IMG/VR virus record: IMGVR_UViG_3300040809_000996
Span: 62,001 to 126,000 of that record
Reading direction: 5' to 3' (one strand)
Length of the DNA: 64,000 bases
Origin: a virus
The notes below the pieces were generated by a model. The model searched no databases. It was not told where the DNA came from and saw only the letters and a list, made by a program, of their open reading frames with translations. Positions within the stretch are counted from its first letter, which is position 1, and every line of letters begins with the position of its first letter. A program made the position numbers and the translations under genes. This document shows, piece after piece, positions 24,961-34,520 of the stretch.

Positions 24961-27900
24961 ATGGCACTAGTATCACCAGGGGTAGAGGTTAAAGTAGTTG
25001 ACGAAAGTTTTTATACTCCGGCAACACCTGGTACCTTACCTTGTATTTTTGTAGCAACAGCTTCAAATAAACCAAACGGAGCCGGTACAGGTACAGCTCC
25101 TGGAACTTTATCAGCAAATGCTGGTACACCGTACCTGATTACATCTCAAAGAGATCTTGTAGATACTTTTGGAGACCCAATTTTTAAAACTGATACAAAC
25201 AATAATCCTATTCACGGTGGTGAATTAAATGAATATGGATTACAAGCAGCTTATTCATATTTGGGAATAGCAAACAGAGCCTATATTGTAAGAGCCGATG
25301 TAGATTTAGGCGCATTAGAAGGGTCTGCTACAGCACCAGGAGCAGATCCAGCCGACGGTACGTATTGGCTAGATACAAGCATTTCGTTATGGGGTATACA
25401 AGAATGGAATGGGGCAAGTATATTAAATGGCGGACAAAATTTTACAAATCAAGTTCCGGTTGTAATTACCGATACAACAAATTTAACAAATACAGGTTCA
25501 CTTAGCCTTAATGGATTTGCAGGAGAAATTCCTAAAAAATCCGTAGGATTATCTGGATCATATGCAGTTGTAGCAACAACTACCTTAAACAAAATTTTCT
25601 ACCGAAACACCACAGAATGGGTACTAGTTGGTAGTAATGCATGGATGAAAAGCTGGGCTACTGTTGCAGGAACAGCAGTAAACACGGTATTTTCAAATGA
25701 TGTAGGTGCTGTTGCAGCAGATTTTGAAATTAATGGAGTTGTTATTGCAGTTAATCCTGGAGATACAGTTGACGATGTAGTAGCATCAATTATTACTGCT
25801 CATCCAAATGGAAATGTATCTGCTGCAAATGTTGATGGTAAATTAGAAATTTACAGTGATGGAACAAATGGCGCAGGTGGAGCAATTGAAACACTATTGC
25901 TTCATAATAATGCAAATGCTGATATTAATCCACTAGACGAACTTGGAATTTCATTTGATGTAGGAACAGGCAATGCATTATTTTATGTTCCAATGTTACA
26001 AATTGGTCCGCATACAAATGTACCTGAATATAAGTCAACTGCAGCAAATCCAAGACCTACAGGATCTTTATGGTTAAAAACAACTAGTCCAAACAAAGGA
26101 ATGGCATTTTCTGTTTCCAAATGGAACGACGGAACAAAAATTTGGGAACAACAAGATATTCCAGTTTATGACTCAAATTTAGAGGCTTTGTACACATTAG
26201 ATAGATCACAGGGAGGTCTTGGCTTATTAACTGGAGATTTGTATGCTCAAACAAACATAGGAAATGCATCACGTCCTGTTGGAACAGTAAAATTTTATAG
26301 AAGAGATGATGTAGCTCCTACACAAATTGTTGGTGTAAGGATTACAAATCAACTTTCAGGTAATGCGCAAGCATTTACAGTCCAAGTGTCTGATGCAGGT
26401 ACATTAGATTACACAGATGTAGTTACAATTTCTGCAGATTATGCAGGAGCTGCATCTGATGCAACAATTTTAGCCGATGCGATCAATGACGCTGGTATAA
26501 AAAATTTAAGTGCCGCTGTAAATGCTCAAAATAAAGTTGTAATTTCACATACACTTGGAGGAGATATAAAATTCATCGACACTAACGGTGTGCTTACTGC
26601 AGCTGGATTTAGTGGTTACGTTGACGAAACAACAGGCACTCCAAATTTATATTATTCTCCAGGGACAGATTCGTCTACAAATCCTTTAGATTTTACTGCT
26701 ACTTTATGGAAAGTTTTAAATTATACCGCTAGCGATACAGAAGTTGTAGCAGACACAGCAGACGGTACATTATGGTATAGTTCAATAATTGACGAAGTTG
26801 ACATACTTGTCCACAACGGTAGCGAATTTGTAGGATATCAATACGACGGTACAAGTGGCATGAGCGGAACTGCAAGTCCGTTCTACACCGTAGTAGATAG
26901 CGAAAAAACCGATCCAAATGGACCAATTGTCAGTGCTTCTATGCCAAAAGTTCAAAGCGATAATACAGCTTTGGTTACAGGAGATTTATGGATTGATACA
27001 TCAGATATTGAAAAGTATCCTCAAATTTATCGCTATAATAACGATAGAACAGATCTACCAAAAGCAAATAGATGGTTCATTCTAGATACAACCGATCAAA
27101 CCACAGAGGATGGCGTTTTATTTGCTGATGCAAGATACAACACATCAGGTGTGAATAGTGATCAACCAGGCGATATTGCTGATTTATTAGCAAGCGATTA
27201 TGTTGATCCAGACAGTCCGGATCCAGCATTATATCCAAAAGGAATGTTGTTATTCAATCTAAGACGAAGCGGGTTTAATGTTAAAAAATATCATAAAAAT
27301 TATTTAGAATTATCTGGTAAGAATATTAGATATAACAACGAAGCAATGACAGGACTAACAGAAGATACAACATATTTTCCAGATAGATGGGTTACAGAAT
27401 CCGGTAATCAGATTGACGGAAGTGGATCTTTTGGAAGAATTGCTCAACGTAAAGTTGTTGTCCAACAATTACAAGCCCTTGTAAACAGCAATGATGAAAT
27501 TAGAGATGACGAATCACGATTGTTTAATTTAATGGCATGTCCAGGATATCCAGAATTAATAGGTGAAATGAATTCACTAAATTATGATAGAAATTTATCA
27601 GCATTTATCATTGGTGACACGCCTTTTAGATTAGAACCAAATGCAACAGTGCTCAATGAATGGGCAACTAACGTTAATGGTGCTGCAGAAGATAATATAG
27701 TAGGGTTAGTAAGTTCAGACCCATACATGGCAGTTTATTATCCAAGCGGTTTCACAAGTGATAATTTCGGTAATAATGTAGTAGTACCTGCAAGTCATAT
27801 GATGTTAAGAACTATTGCACTTAGTGATCAAGTTTCTTATCCATGGTTTGCTCCTGCTGGTACAAGGAGAGGTAATATTACTAACGCAACATCGAGCGGT

Positions 27901-28374
27901 ACGATTACAGCTGAAGGCGAGTTTAAAACTCTTGCAATGAATGAAGGTATGCGAGATACATTGTATTCAAATAATGTTAATCCAATTACGTTTATTACAG
28001 GTGCAGGATTAGTATGTTTTGGACAGAAAACAAGACAACTTGTAGCCAGTTCGCTAGATAGGATAAATGTTGCTAGATTAATCATTTACTTAAGAGGCCA
28101 ACTGAAAGTTTTAGCTAAACCTTACTTGTTTGAGCCAAATGATAAAATTACTAGAGACGAAATAAAACAACAAGTAGAAACATTATTGCTTGAACTTGTT
28201 GGATTAAGAGCATTATATGATTTCTTAGTTGTATGCGATGAATCAAATAATACTCCGAGTAGAATTGATAGAAACGAGTTGTATGTAGATATTGCCATAG
28301 AGCCAGTAAAAGCAATTGAATTTATCTATATACCACTAAGAATCAAGAATACCGGCGAAATATCCGGGCTTTAA
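24961..28374 (+). CDS. 18: Tail sheath protein gp18 (oversized)
   Basis: 1137 residues against 659 in T4. The N-terminal MALVSPGVEVKVVDESFY block and C-terminal blocks SDPYMAVYYPSGF, VSYPWFAPAGTRRG, INVARLIIYLRGQLKVL and VKAIEFIYIPLRIK are classic sheath features. The extra roughly 600 residues lie between about 120 and 720 and contain repeated G-x-L-W modules (GTYWLDTS at 133, GSLWLKTT at 368, GDLYAQTN at 425, GTLWYSSI at 602, GDLWIDTS at 674). The insert probably forms protrusions on the sheath. The start is AGGAG-preceded ATG. Length and insert are unusual for the family. Confidence 0.88.
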   Translation: MALVSPGVEVKVVDESFYTPATPGTLPCIFVATASNKPNGAGTGTAPGTLSANAGTPYLITSQRDLVDTFGDPIFKTDTNNNPIHGGELNEYGLQAAYSYLGIANRAYIVRADVDLGALEGSATAPGADPADGTYWLDTSISLWGIQEWNGASILNGGQNFTNQVPVVITDTTNLTNTGSLSLNGFAGEIPKKSVGLSGSYAVVATTTLNKIFYRNTTEWVLVGSNAWMKSWATVAGTAVNTVFSNDVGAVAADFEINGVVIAVNPGDTVDDVVASIITAHPNGNVSAANVDGKLEIYSDGTNGAGGAIETLLLHNNANADINPLDELGISFDVGTGNALFYVPMLQIGPHTNVPEYKSTAANPRPTGSLWLKTTSPNKGMAFSVSKWNDGTKIWEQQDIPVYDSNLEALYTLDRSQGGLGLLTGDLYAQTNIGNASRPVGTVKFYRRDDVAPTQIVGVRITNQLSGNAQAFTVQVSDAGTLDYTDVVTISADYAGAASDATILADAINDAGIKNLSAAVNAQNKVVISHTLGGDIKFIDTNGVLTAAGFSGYVDETTGTPNLYYSPGTDSSTNPLDFTATLWKVLNYTASDTEVVADTADGTLWYSSIIDEVDILVHNGSEFVGYQYDGTSGMSGTASPFYTVVDSEKTDPNGPIVSASMPKVQSDNTALVTGDLWIDTSDIEKYPQIYRYNNDRTDLPKANRWFILDTTDQTTEDGVLFADARYNTSGVNSDQPGDIADLLASDYVDPDSPDPALYPKGMLLFNLRRSGFNVKKYHKNYLELSGKNIRYNNEAMTGLTEDTTYFPDRWVTESGNQIDGSGSFGRIAQRKVVVQQLQALVNSNDEIRDDESRLFNLMACPGYPELIGEMNSLNYDRNLSAFIIGDTPFRLEPNATVLNEWATNVNGAAEDNIVGLVSSDPYMAVYYPSGFTSDNFGNNVVVPASHMMLRTIALSDQVSYPWFAPAGTRRGNITNATSSGTITAEGEFKTLAMNEGMRDTLYSNNVNPITFITGAGLVCFGQKTRQLVASSLDRINVARLIIYLRGQLKVLAKPYLFEPNDKITRDEIKQQVETLLLELVGLRALYDFLVVCDESNNTPSRIDRNELYVDIAIEPVKAIEFIYIPLRIKNTGEISGL

Positions 28375-28379
28375 TTTAG

Positions 28380-28387
28380 GATAAATA
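28380..28387 (+). promoter_or_regulatory. Late promoter GATAAATA (gp19)
   Basis: GATAAATACATTAGGAG: the octamer sits 5 bp after the gp18 stop and 17 bp before the gp19 ATG, with the ribosome site AGGAG between them. Confidence 0.6.
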
Positions 28388-28404
28388 CATTAGGAGCAAA
28401 TTAA

Positions 28405-29031
28405 ATGGCTATAGCAACATTATCTAAAATGACAGTGCCCTTAGCATCCGGTGATTCAGCATCATCGCAAGGGCTATTGATGCCAAAATTACAATATCGA
28501 TTTAGAGTATCGTTTAATAATTTTGGTGTTAAAACACCTACAACTGAATTAACAAAACAAGTGATAGATTGTACCAAACCAAATATATCCTTTGATCAAA
28601 TTACCCTAGATGTTTATAACTCTAGGGTATACTTGGCAGGAAAACATACTTGGGAACCTATTACAATTAACTTACGTGAAGATGTTAACAATGAAGTACA
28701 AACTTTAGTAGGTGAACAATTACAGAAACAATTTGATTTTTATGAGCAATCAAGTGCAGCATCAGGTTTAGATTACAAATTTACAACTGTGATAGAAATC
28801 TTAGATGGCGGTAACGCAGCAAATGTACCTACCGTTTTAGAAACTTTTGAACTTTTTGGTTGCTACTTAGAAAGTGCGAATTATAATAGTTTAAACTATG
28901 CAGAGTCAGCACCGGTAACAATTACCTTGAACATACGCTATGATAATGCAATTCAAACTCCACAAGGAGTTGGCATTGGAACAGCTATTGCAAGAAATGT
29001 AAGTACTCTTGCAACAGGCGGCGGTGCTTAA
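28405..29031 (+). CDS. 19: Tail tube protein gp19
   Basis: 208 residues (T4: 163). Features of tube proteins: LQYRFRVSFNNFGVKT near the N-terminus, ELTKQVIDCTKPNISFDQIT, the strand TWEPITINLREDVNNEVQ, and the final GCYLESANYNSLNYAE segment. gp19 forms the inner tube inside the gp18 sheath. It has its own late promoter and an AGGAG ribosome site, and is followed by a strong terminator-type hairpin. The poly-Gly end (ATGGGA) is short. Confidence 0.88.
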   Translation: MAIATLSKMTVPLASGDSASSQGLLMPKLQYRFRVSFNNFGVKTPTTELTKQVIDCTKPNISFDQITLDVYNSRVYLAGKHTWEPITINLREDVNNEVQTLVGEQLQKQFDFYEQSSAASGLDYKFTTVIEILDGGNAANVPTVLETFELFGCYLESANYNSLNYAESAPVTITLNIRYDNAIQTPQGVGIGTAIARNVSTLATGGGA

Positions 29032-29037
29032 TTAATT

Positions 29038-29065
29038 TAAGGAGCGTTTCGCTCCTTATTTTTTT
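29038..29065 (+). terminator. Rho-independent terminator after gp19
   Basis: The 7-base arms aaggagcg/cgctcctt with a ttt loop lie just after the gp19 stop and are followed by a run of seven T (29059-29065). The stem is G/C-rich for this genome. It would end gp18-gp19 transcripts. Confidence 0.8.
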
Positions 29066-29077
29066 AAAGAACAAAAT

Positions 29078-30115
29078 ATGGGACTTTTTGACGGATTTTT
29101 AGATAATCTTGTAAGCGGAGTGCTCAACCCTAAGGGAAATTTAGGCGATTGGCGACACGCAAGCAGAACATTTGTAAAAAATAGTTTTAGATTAGCCCCA
29201 AAAGTTAAGTTCCTATATCATGTAGCTTTCACTTTTAGTCCGGCCATCAAAAAAACTTTACCTACCTGGAGTGAGAAAAAACACACGTTAGAAGCTGGCC
29301 TATTGGTTAAAGCAAGTGATTTACCTAGTTTTTCTGCACAGATAGAAACAAAGAAAAAATACAATCGAACAGCAAATATTCAAACAGGTTTAACCTATAA
29401 TCCTATTAACATATCTTTCCATGATGACAATCTAGGAATTGCAACAGGATTATTTGAAGCATATTATAGATATTATTTTGCTGATGGTAATTACGGAGTT
29501 GATCAATTACGTAGAGCTTATGATAAGAGTTGGCCGGCAAGAGACAATACTTACCTAGGTGCTGAGAGAAATAAATACACGTTTGGTTTACATAATCAAA
29601 TTACAGATCCGTTTTTTATAGACATACAAATAAGTCAAATGACTAGACATACCTATACTACCTATACCCTAGTCAATCCTATTGTAACAGAATGGAAACA
29701 TGGAGATGTAAATTCTGCTGACGGAAGTAGCACAAATGAAAATACTATGACTGTTGCATATGAAACAGTTTGGATTGACAGAGGAGGTACCGAAGCAGGT
29801 GCAGATGGAGAACCTAATGGATTTGGAGATTTAGCACATTACGATGTCACACCTAGTCCTATAACTTTATTAGGTGGAGGATCAGTTTCACTAGGAGCAG
29901 TATTGTCAGGTGCAGCGGATTTATTTGAATACGGAGCAACAGGCAAAGGATTCAGTAACCCAATTGCGGCAGTTATTGCAGGAGTTAATCTTGCACAAAA
30001 TATAGGTGACTTAACGCAAGCTGGAATAAACGAAGATATTACAAATATTATTACTAGCGGATCTGACAGTGTCTATGATAATGTTGTAAGCGGTTTGCCT
30101 AATGCAAATTTTTAA
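29078..30115 (+). CDS. Tail-tube-like structural protein (possibly gp54-type)
   Basis: 345 residues starting MGLFDGFLDNLVSGVLNPKG. The centre has LEAGLLVKASDLPSFSAQIE, TGLTYNPINISFHDDNLGIA and MTRHTYTTYTLVNPIVTEWKH, the blocks of a tail-tube or tube-initiator fold (gp19/gp54 type), followed by NTMTVAYETVWIDRGG. The last ~100 residues are Gly/Ala-rich (LLGGGSVSLGAVLSGA) and may form a membrane-active or flexible tail. It is directly after gp19 and its terminator. I cannot separate a baseplate initiator from another tube-related protein. Confidence 0.6.
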   Translation: MGLFDGFLDNLVSGVLNPKGNLGDWRHASRTFVKNSFRLAPKVKFLYHVAFTFSPAIKKTLPTWSEKKHTLEAGLLVKASDLPSFSAQIETKKKYNRTANIQTGLTYNPINISFHDDNLGIATGLFEAYYRYYFADGNYGVDQLRRAYDKSWPARDNTYLGAERNKYTFGLHNQITDPFFIDIQISQMTRHTYTTYTLVNPIVTEWKHGDVNSADGSSTNENTMTVAYETVWIDRGGTEAGADGEPNGFGDLAHYDVTPSPITLLGGGSVSLGAVLSGAADLFEYGATGKGFSNPIAAVIAGVNLAQNIGDLTQAGINEDITNIITSGSDSVYDNVVSGLPNANF

Positions 30116-30128
30116 GTAAAGGATAAAA

Positions 30129-30593
30129 ATGTCAGCATTGCCAAAAAAACCTTTAACAAAATCTGAATCCAAAGTTATTCAATATTTTGATAATTATTTT
30201 AACAAACCTGTAGAAATAGCAGTGTCAGAATATGATGCGGTATTAGGTTTTTTTGAAAAAAGAGGGTTTGGTACTCTTGCAAGTCGTACAATTTCGCAAG
30301 TTTTGTTAACCCAAGCCAAAGTCGAAGGTGTAAAAATATTTACATTGTTAGACAGTTTAGGAGGATTAGATAAACGTGCTTTAAGTTCTATAGTTGTTAA
30401 GGTTATAAATTTAAGTAGAGATAAAACATCACAATTAGGATTTAAAACTACTAGAAAAAATCATCTTGTAGAGTTACGAAATCTACAAGATCCATTATCT
30501 ACCTCACTAAATATTAATGCAGAAGAAGATATTGTAATAGATACCAACACATACATAACACCAGATTATGTAGAATTAGGATATGTAGAATAA
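30129..30593 (+). CDS. Virion-associated protein of unknown function
   Basis: 154 residues, starting 13 bp after the previous gene with AAGGAT as ribosome site. It is mainly helical in the first 110 residues (QYFDNYFNKPVEIAVSEYDA, RTISQVLLTQAKVEGVKIFT) and ends in an acidic stretch rich in Asn and Thr (INAEEDIVIDTNTY). The next gene overlaps its last base. Conserved-type phage structural gene; not recognised beyond that. Confidence 0.55.
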   Translation: MSALPKKPLTKSESKVIQYFDNYFNKPVEIAVSEYDAVLGFFEKRGFGTLASRTISQVLLTQAKVEGVKIFTLLDSLGGLDKRALSSIVVKVINLSRDKTSQLGFKTTRKNHLVELRNLQDPLSTSLNINAEEDIVIDTNTYITPDYVELGYVE

Positions 30594-31603
30594 TGGCAAT
30601 AGTATTAAGACTAACAAAAAATGGTGCTCTAACGCACGAAGAATTAGATGGGAATTTCACGGATTTAAATACTAGGACAACAGCATTAGAAAATAACAGC
30701 GCAAATTGGAGCACAGCGTATACTTGGGGCAATCATGCTGCAGCTGGATATTTAACTTTTTATGAAGAAACTGATCCTGTTTTTACTGATAGTCCTGCTG
30801 CTGGAATAACTGATTTGAACATTGCAAATTGGAGCACCGCATACAACTGGGGCAATCATTCAAGTGCTGGCTATCTAACAACAATATCTGAGCAAAATTT
30901 AGGATCATTACAAGATGTTGATTTTACAGATAGTCCTGAAACTAACCAATTGTTAAGATGGAATGGAACAGCTTGGGTGGCATCTACATTTGCCTACACA
31001 GAAACTGATCCAGTTTTTACCCAAAGTCCTGCAGCAAATATTGGAAATACTGAAATTTCTAATTGGAATACAGCTTACAGTTGGGGAGATCATTCAACTG
31101 CTGGATATTTGACAACAGCTACTGCGGTATCTATTTCTGATACAGCTCCCGTGACTGCTGCTAATGGGGATCTTTGGTGGAATTCAAGCAACGGCTTACT
31201 AAAAATTTATTACAATGACGGTACAAGTTTGCAATGGGTTGATACCACACCACAAGGTGGTTCCAGTCCTTCACAAAGTTCACCAACTGCAATCGGTTGT
31301 ATTAATATGAATGGTAACAATCCAACATGGATGGGCACAACCGGTTATACTGTATCAAAGTCCGGCGGTGACGGATCAGCTCAAGGTTTAGACGTTGTAT
31401 ATACCCTTACATTTCCATCTCCTTACTCTGCTAGAACAGATTACATTGTAAATGCGTCTTATGATGGTACTAACTGGACAGCAGGAAATGGAGTACAAAT
31501 TGGCACAACAAGATTTGTTGACAGAGTTGAATTTATAATTAGACGTTGGAATGAAACTCCATTAGATTTAGGCGAAATCATGATAATTATTCATGATTTA
31601 TGA
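30593..31603 (+). CDS. Tail-fibre protein with WGNH repeats
   Basis: 336 residues. Three copies of an 17-residue repeat, NW.TAY.WG.H..AGYL, sit at residues 38-54, 79-95 and 157-173; the intervals between them are rich in DPVFTDSPAA-type loops. The C-terminal part has NGDLWWNSSNGLLKIYYND and QWVDTTP, a module shared with gp18, and a beta-rich end. This repeat is common in tail-fibre proteins of T4-like marine phages. The gene precedes another fibre-like gene. Confidence 0.7.
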   Translation: MAIVLRLTKNGALTHEELDGNFTDLNTRTTALENNSANWSTAYTWGNHAAAGYLTFYEETDPVFTDSPAAGITDLNIANWSTAYNWGNHSSAGYLTTISEQNLGSLQDVDFTDSPETNQLLRWNGTAWVASTFAYTETDPVFTQSPAANIGNTEISNWNTAYSWGDHSTAGYLTTATAVSISDTAPVTAANGDLWWNSSNGLLKIYYNDGTSLQWVDTTPQGGSSPSQSSPTAIGCINMNGNNPTWMGTTGYTVSKSGGDGSAQGLDVVYTLTFPSPYSARTDYIVNASYDGTNWTAGNGVQIGTTRFVDRVEFIIRRWNETPLDLGEIMIIIHDL

Positions 31604-31621
31604 GAAAAGGAATAGATAAAC

Positions 31622-32452
31622 ATGGCAATTAATTTTCCAAATTCACCAGTACTTAACGATACTCTTACAGTAGGTGATATAACTTGGACATGGGACGGAA
31701 CTACTTGGACTTCCGCAGCAACTGCATATACTTTACCTATTGCAACTAATACTGTTTTAGGTGGTGTAAAGCAAGGAACAAATATAACAATAGATGTAAA
31801 TGGTGTAATAAGTGCAACCGCAACTGGAGATGTTACAAAAGCAGCAAGTTCAACTGATAATGCTATTGTACGGTTTGATGGCACAACTGGTGATACACTG
31901 CAAAATTCTGCTATAACAATCGACGATACTGGTAATCTAATAACAACTGGCCAATTATGGTATTCAAACGTTTTTGCAGATTTTAACACCTTAGATACTA
32001 CAGTAAATGCAAGCACCTATCATGGAATGTTTGCCCACGCTCACACAGAAGGTCATGCATATTTTGCTCATGACGGCAACTGGAAACAAATACTAGATAT
32101 TGATGCAGTATTAAACGACTTGTCTGATACAAATATTACTACAGTTCAAAGTGGACAATTCCTAAAATGGAGTGGTACACAATGGATAAACGATGACTTT
32201 TCAACATCAGGAACACTAAGTTTTAGTGCCTTAGAAACGTCAGGAACTGGTACTATAACTTTAGATAGTGCAAGTACCTTAACATTGAATTCTGCCGACG
32301 GAACTAGAGTAACTGGCGGTGCTTTTAGACCACCTGTTTTAACTACTACAGAAAGAAATGATTTAACTGCAGGCAATGGTGATATTATATACAATGTAAC
32401 CGACAACAAATTCCAAGGTTACGAAAATGGTGCTTGGGTAAACTTAATATAA
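31622..32452 (+). CDS. Tail-fibre-like protein
   Basis: 276 residues. The N-terminus FPNSPVLNDTLTVGDITWTW is the phage fibre start module (also seen as GDxWxW). It contains NTVLGGVKQGTNITIDVNGV and DNAIVRFDGTTGDTLQNSAI, signature segments of phage fibre proteins, and ends NKFQGYENGAWVNLI. It is 18 bp after the previous fibre gene. It is likely part of the same virion structure; the receptor-binding part, if any, is not obvious. Confidence 0.65.
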   Translation: MAINFPNSPVLNDTLTVGDITWTWDGTTWTSAATAYTLPIATNTVLGGVKQGTNITIDVNGVISATATGDVTKAASSTDNAIVRFDGTTGDTLQNSAITIDDTGNLITTGQLWYSNVFADFNTLDTTVNASTYHGMFAHAHTEGHAYFAHDGNWKQILDIDAVLNDLSDTNITTVQSGQFLKWSGTQWINDDFSTSGTLSFSALETSGTGTITLDSASTLTLNSADGTRVTGGAFRPPVLTTTERNDLTAGNGDIIYNVTDNKFQGYENGAWVNLI

Positions 32453-32459
32453 GAAAATT

Positions 32460-34052
32460 ATGGAAAAAGAATACACAGTAATAGCAAACACTAGAGAAGA
32501 CTTGCCCGAACTAGAAGAAGAGATTACTGCTAGTAGCGGAGCAGGCCCTATTCCTAATCGCTCAGTAGACGTTGCTAACCCACGTCCTGGTTCACGTATA
32601 CAAACACACTTTATGCTTACAGATGAAGAAGCAGAAGCTCTACGTGCAGACCCTAGAGTACGTGCAGTAGAGATACCGCCAGAGCAACGTGATGATATTA
32701 GTATTGGATTAAATGCTTATCAACAAGGAACATTCCAAAGAGGCAGCGGAGTGAATAGTGCTTATGTAAATTGGGGACTAAGACGCTGCATAGAAGAAAC
32801 AAATACATACAATAATGGCACAACCATTTCAGGCGATTACGAGTATGCAATTGACGGCACAGGTGTTGACGTAGTAATACAAGACAGTGGCATTGAAGCA
32901 AATCATCCTGAATGGAATGACTATAACGGTGTTAGTCGTTTACAACAAATTGATTGGTACACTGCTAGTGGCCTAGCAGGAACACAGAGTGCTAACCACT
33001 ACAGAGACTTCGACGGACACGGAACACACGTAGCAAGTACAGCCGCAGGATTAAAATACGGATGGGCTAAGGGCGCTCATGTGTACTCACAGAAACTAGG
33101 CGGACTTGAAGGTGCAGGTGATAGTGGAACAGGCATTCCTTTAGCAGATGCATTTGATGCTATACGTCTTTGGCACAATGCTAAAACTAACGGGCGTCCA
33201 ACTGTAGTTAATATGAGCTGGGGCTACAGTGCTACAGCATCAGGCAATCCTACAAGTGGCGTATATAGAGGCACTGCGTGGACTTGGGGTGTTGACTATA
33301 CAGACAGAGCAGTACTAATGGCTGCAACAGGTGTAAGTGACACAATTGAAGGTGTTTACGGTATTTTTAATCCTGCATATGATTATTTTAGCATTCCGGC
33401 AAGAGTTGCTTCAGTAGATGCTGAAGTTGAAGATATGATCTTAGACGGTATACACGTTTGCATTGCAGCAGGCAATGATTGGCACAAAGCAGACATAAGT
33501 GGAGGACCGGATTATAATAACACTGTGTTATTTTCTGGTATAGGTACTAGAAGCTACCATCAAGGATCAAGCCCACGTTCACAAAATGCATTTATGGTTG
33601 GTAACATTAATTCAACACAAATACTTGATACAACATACAAAGATAAAACTGCATTTTCATCTAGTAGAGGACCAAGTGTTAATATATGGGCACCTGGTTC
33701 TAACATACTTGCTGGCACATCTAACATCAACGATAACTACACAACTGTTTCAGATCCTACTGATAACAATTATGTAATAACAAGTATTAGCGGAACATCA
33801 ATGGCTAGTCCTCAAGTATGTGGAGTAATTGCACAACACCTACAGGTATTCCCTAATCTAACTCCTGCAGAAATGCAAGATAGAATTTTTAATGACGCTA
33901 AGAGTGTGCTATACACAACGGGTTCAGATACAGACTATGAACTTATAGATGAAAGTCTAATAGGAGCAAGTAATAGGATGTTGTATTCTAGATACGGACG
34001 TCAACCATTAAACGTAACTACAAATAGTAAATTTACACTTAGCAATACTTAA
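32460..34052 (+). CDS. Subtilisin-like serine protease (S8 family)
   Basis: 530 residues. The N-terminal ~80 residues resemble an inhibitor-like propeptide (VIANTREDLPELEEEITASS; LTDEEAEALRADPRVRAVEI). The catalytic triad is visible: D142 in VVIQDSGIEANHPEW, H187 in FDGHGTHVAST, and the serine in ISGTSMASPQVCG; AAGND provides the oxyanion Asn. No signal peptide is seen. A subtilase inside a structural operon may be a virion component or processing enzyme, as in some marine phages. Compared to neighbours it uses more G/C-ending codons (cgt, ggc, cac), hinting at separate origin. Confidence 0.85.
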   Translation: MEKEYTVIANTREDLPELEEEITASSGAGPIPNRSVDVANPRPGSRIQTHFMLTDEEAEALRADPRVRAVEIPPEQRDDISIGLNAYQQGTFQRGSGVNSAYVNWGLRRCIEETNTYNNGTTISGDYEYAIDGTGVDVVIQDSGIEANHPEWNDYNGVSRLQQIDWYTASGLAGTQSANHYRDFDGHGTHVASTAAGLKYGWAKGAHVYSQKLGGLEGAGDSGTGIPLADAFDAIRLWHNAKTNGRPTVVNMSWGYSATASGNPTSGVYRGTAWTWGVDYTDRAVLMAATGVSDTIEGVYGIFNPAYDYFSIPARVASVDAEVEDMILDGIHVCIAAGNDWHKADISGGPDYNNTVLFSGIGTRSYHQGSSPRSQNAFMVGNINSTQILDTTYKDKTAFSSSRGPSVNIWAPGSNILAGTSNINDNYTTVSDPTDNNYVITSISGTSMASPQVCGVIAQHLQVFPNLTPAEMQDRIFNDAKSVLYTTGSDTDYELIDESLIGASNRMLYSRYGRQPLNVTTNSKFTLSNT

Positions 34053-34053
34053 A

Positions 34054-34491
34054 ATGGCACGTTTTGCACAAGGTAGATTTCGCTGTAAAAATCCAGAAAA
34101 ATATATAGGTGGTAATGCTCCATTATATAGGAGTAGCTGGGAGTTTACTATGATGCGTTTCTGTGACGAACATCCTAGCATAACGCAATGGGTATCAGAA
34201 GGTATTAAAATTCCTTACATTAATCCACTAACTGGTAAAAGAACAGTCTATGTACCAGACTTTTTAATCCAATTCAGTGATAAAACAGGAAAAGTTAGAA
34301 CAGAACTTATAGAAGTAAAACCTGCAAATCAAACGCTACAAGAAAAAATTGGACGTAGTAAGAACAATCAAGCACACTATGCACTCAATCAAGCTAAATG
34401 GGCAGCAGCCAAAATGTGGTGTAAAAAACAAGGAATAATCTTCAGAGTTATTACTGAAAATGACATTTTTCATTATGGCGCAAGGAGGTAA
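34054..34491 (+). CDS. 4: Head completion protein gp4
   Basis: 145 residues. The block YRSSWEFTMMRFCDEHPSIT followed by VYVPDFLIQF, ELIEVKPANQ and RVITENDIF matches T4 gp4 (YRSSWEFSFMLWCDNNPAVI; VITEHDLF). The D-x-n-E-V-K arrangement gives a nuclease-like fold, consistent with gp4 being related to restriction-type nucleases. gp4 acts in head completion after packaging in T4. The start ATG lies 1 bp after the protease stop. Confidence 0.8.
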   Translation: MARFAQGRFRCKNPEKYIGGNAPLYRSSWEFTMMRFCDEHPSITQWVSEGIKIPYINPLTGKRTVYVPDFLIQFSDKTGKVRTELIEVKPANQTLQEKIGRSKNNQAHYALNQAKWAAAKMWCKKQGIIFRVITENDIFHYGARR

Positions 34492-34508
34492 AATAAATAG
34501 TATTTATT
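34492..34508 (+). promoter_or_regulatory. Late promoter AATAAATA in a small palindrome (gp16)
   Basis: AATAAATA (34492-34499), a central g and TATTTATT (34501-34508) form an 8-base perfect inverted repeat just before the gp16 start (34521). Confidence 0.5.
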
Positions 34509-34520
34509 AGAGATTTTGCT

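Noticed and set aside
27837-28085. Antisense open frame in the 3' half of gp18
   Set aside because: Starts and ends within the sheath gene, with no ribosome site and no recognisable feature.
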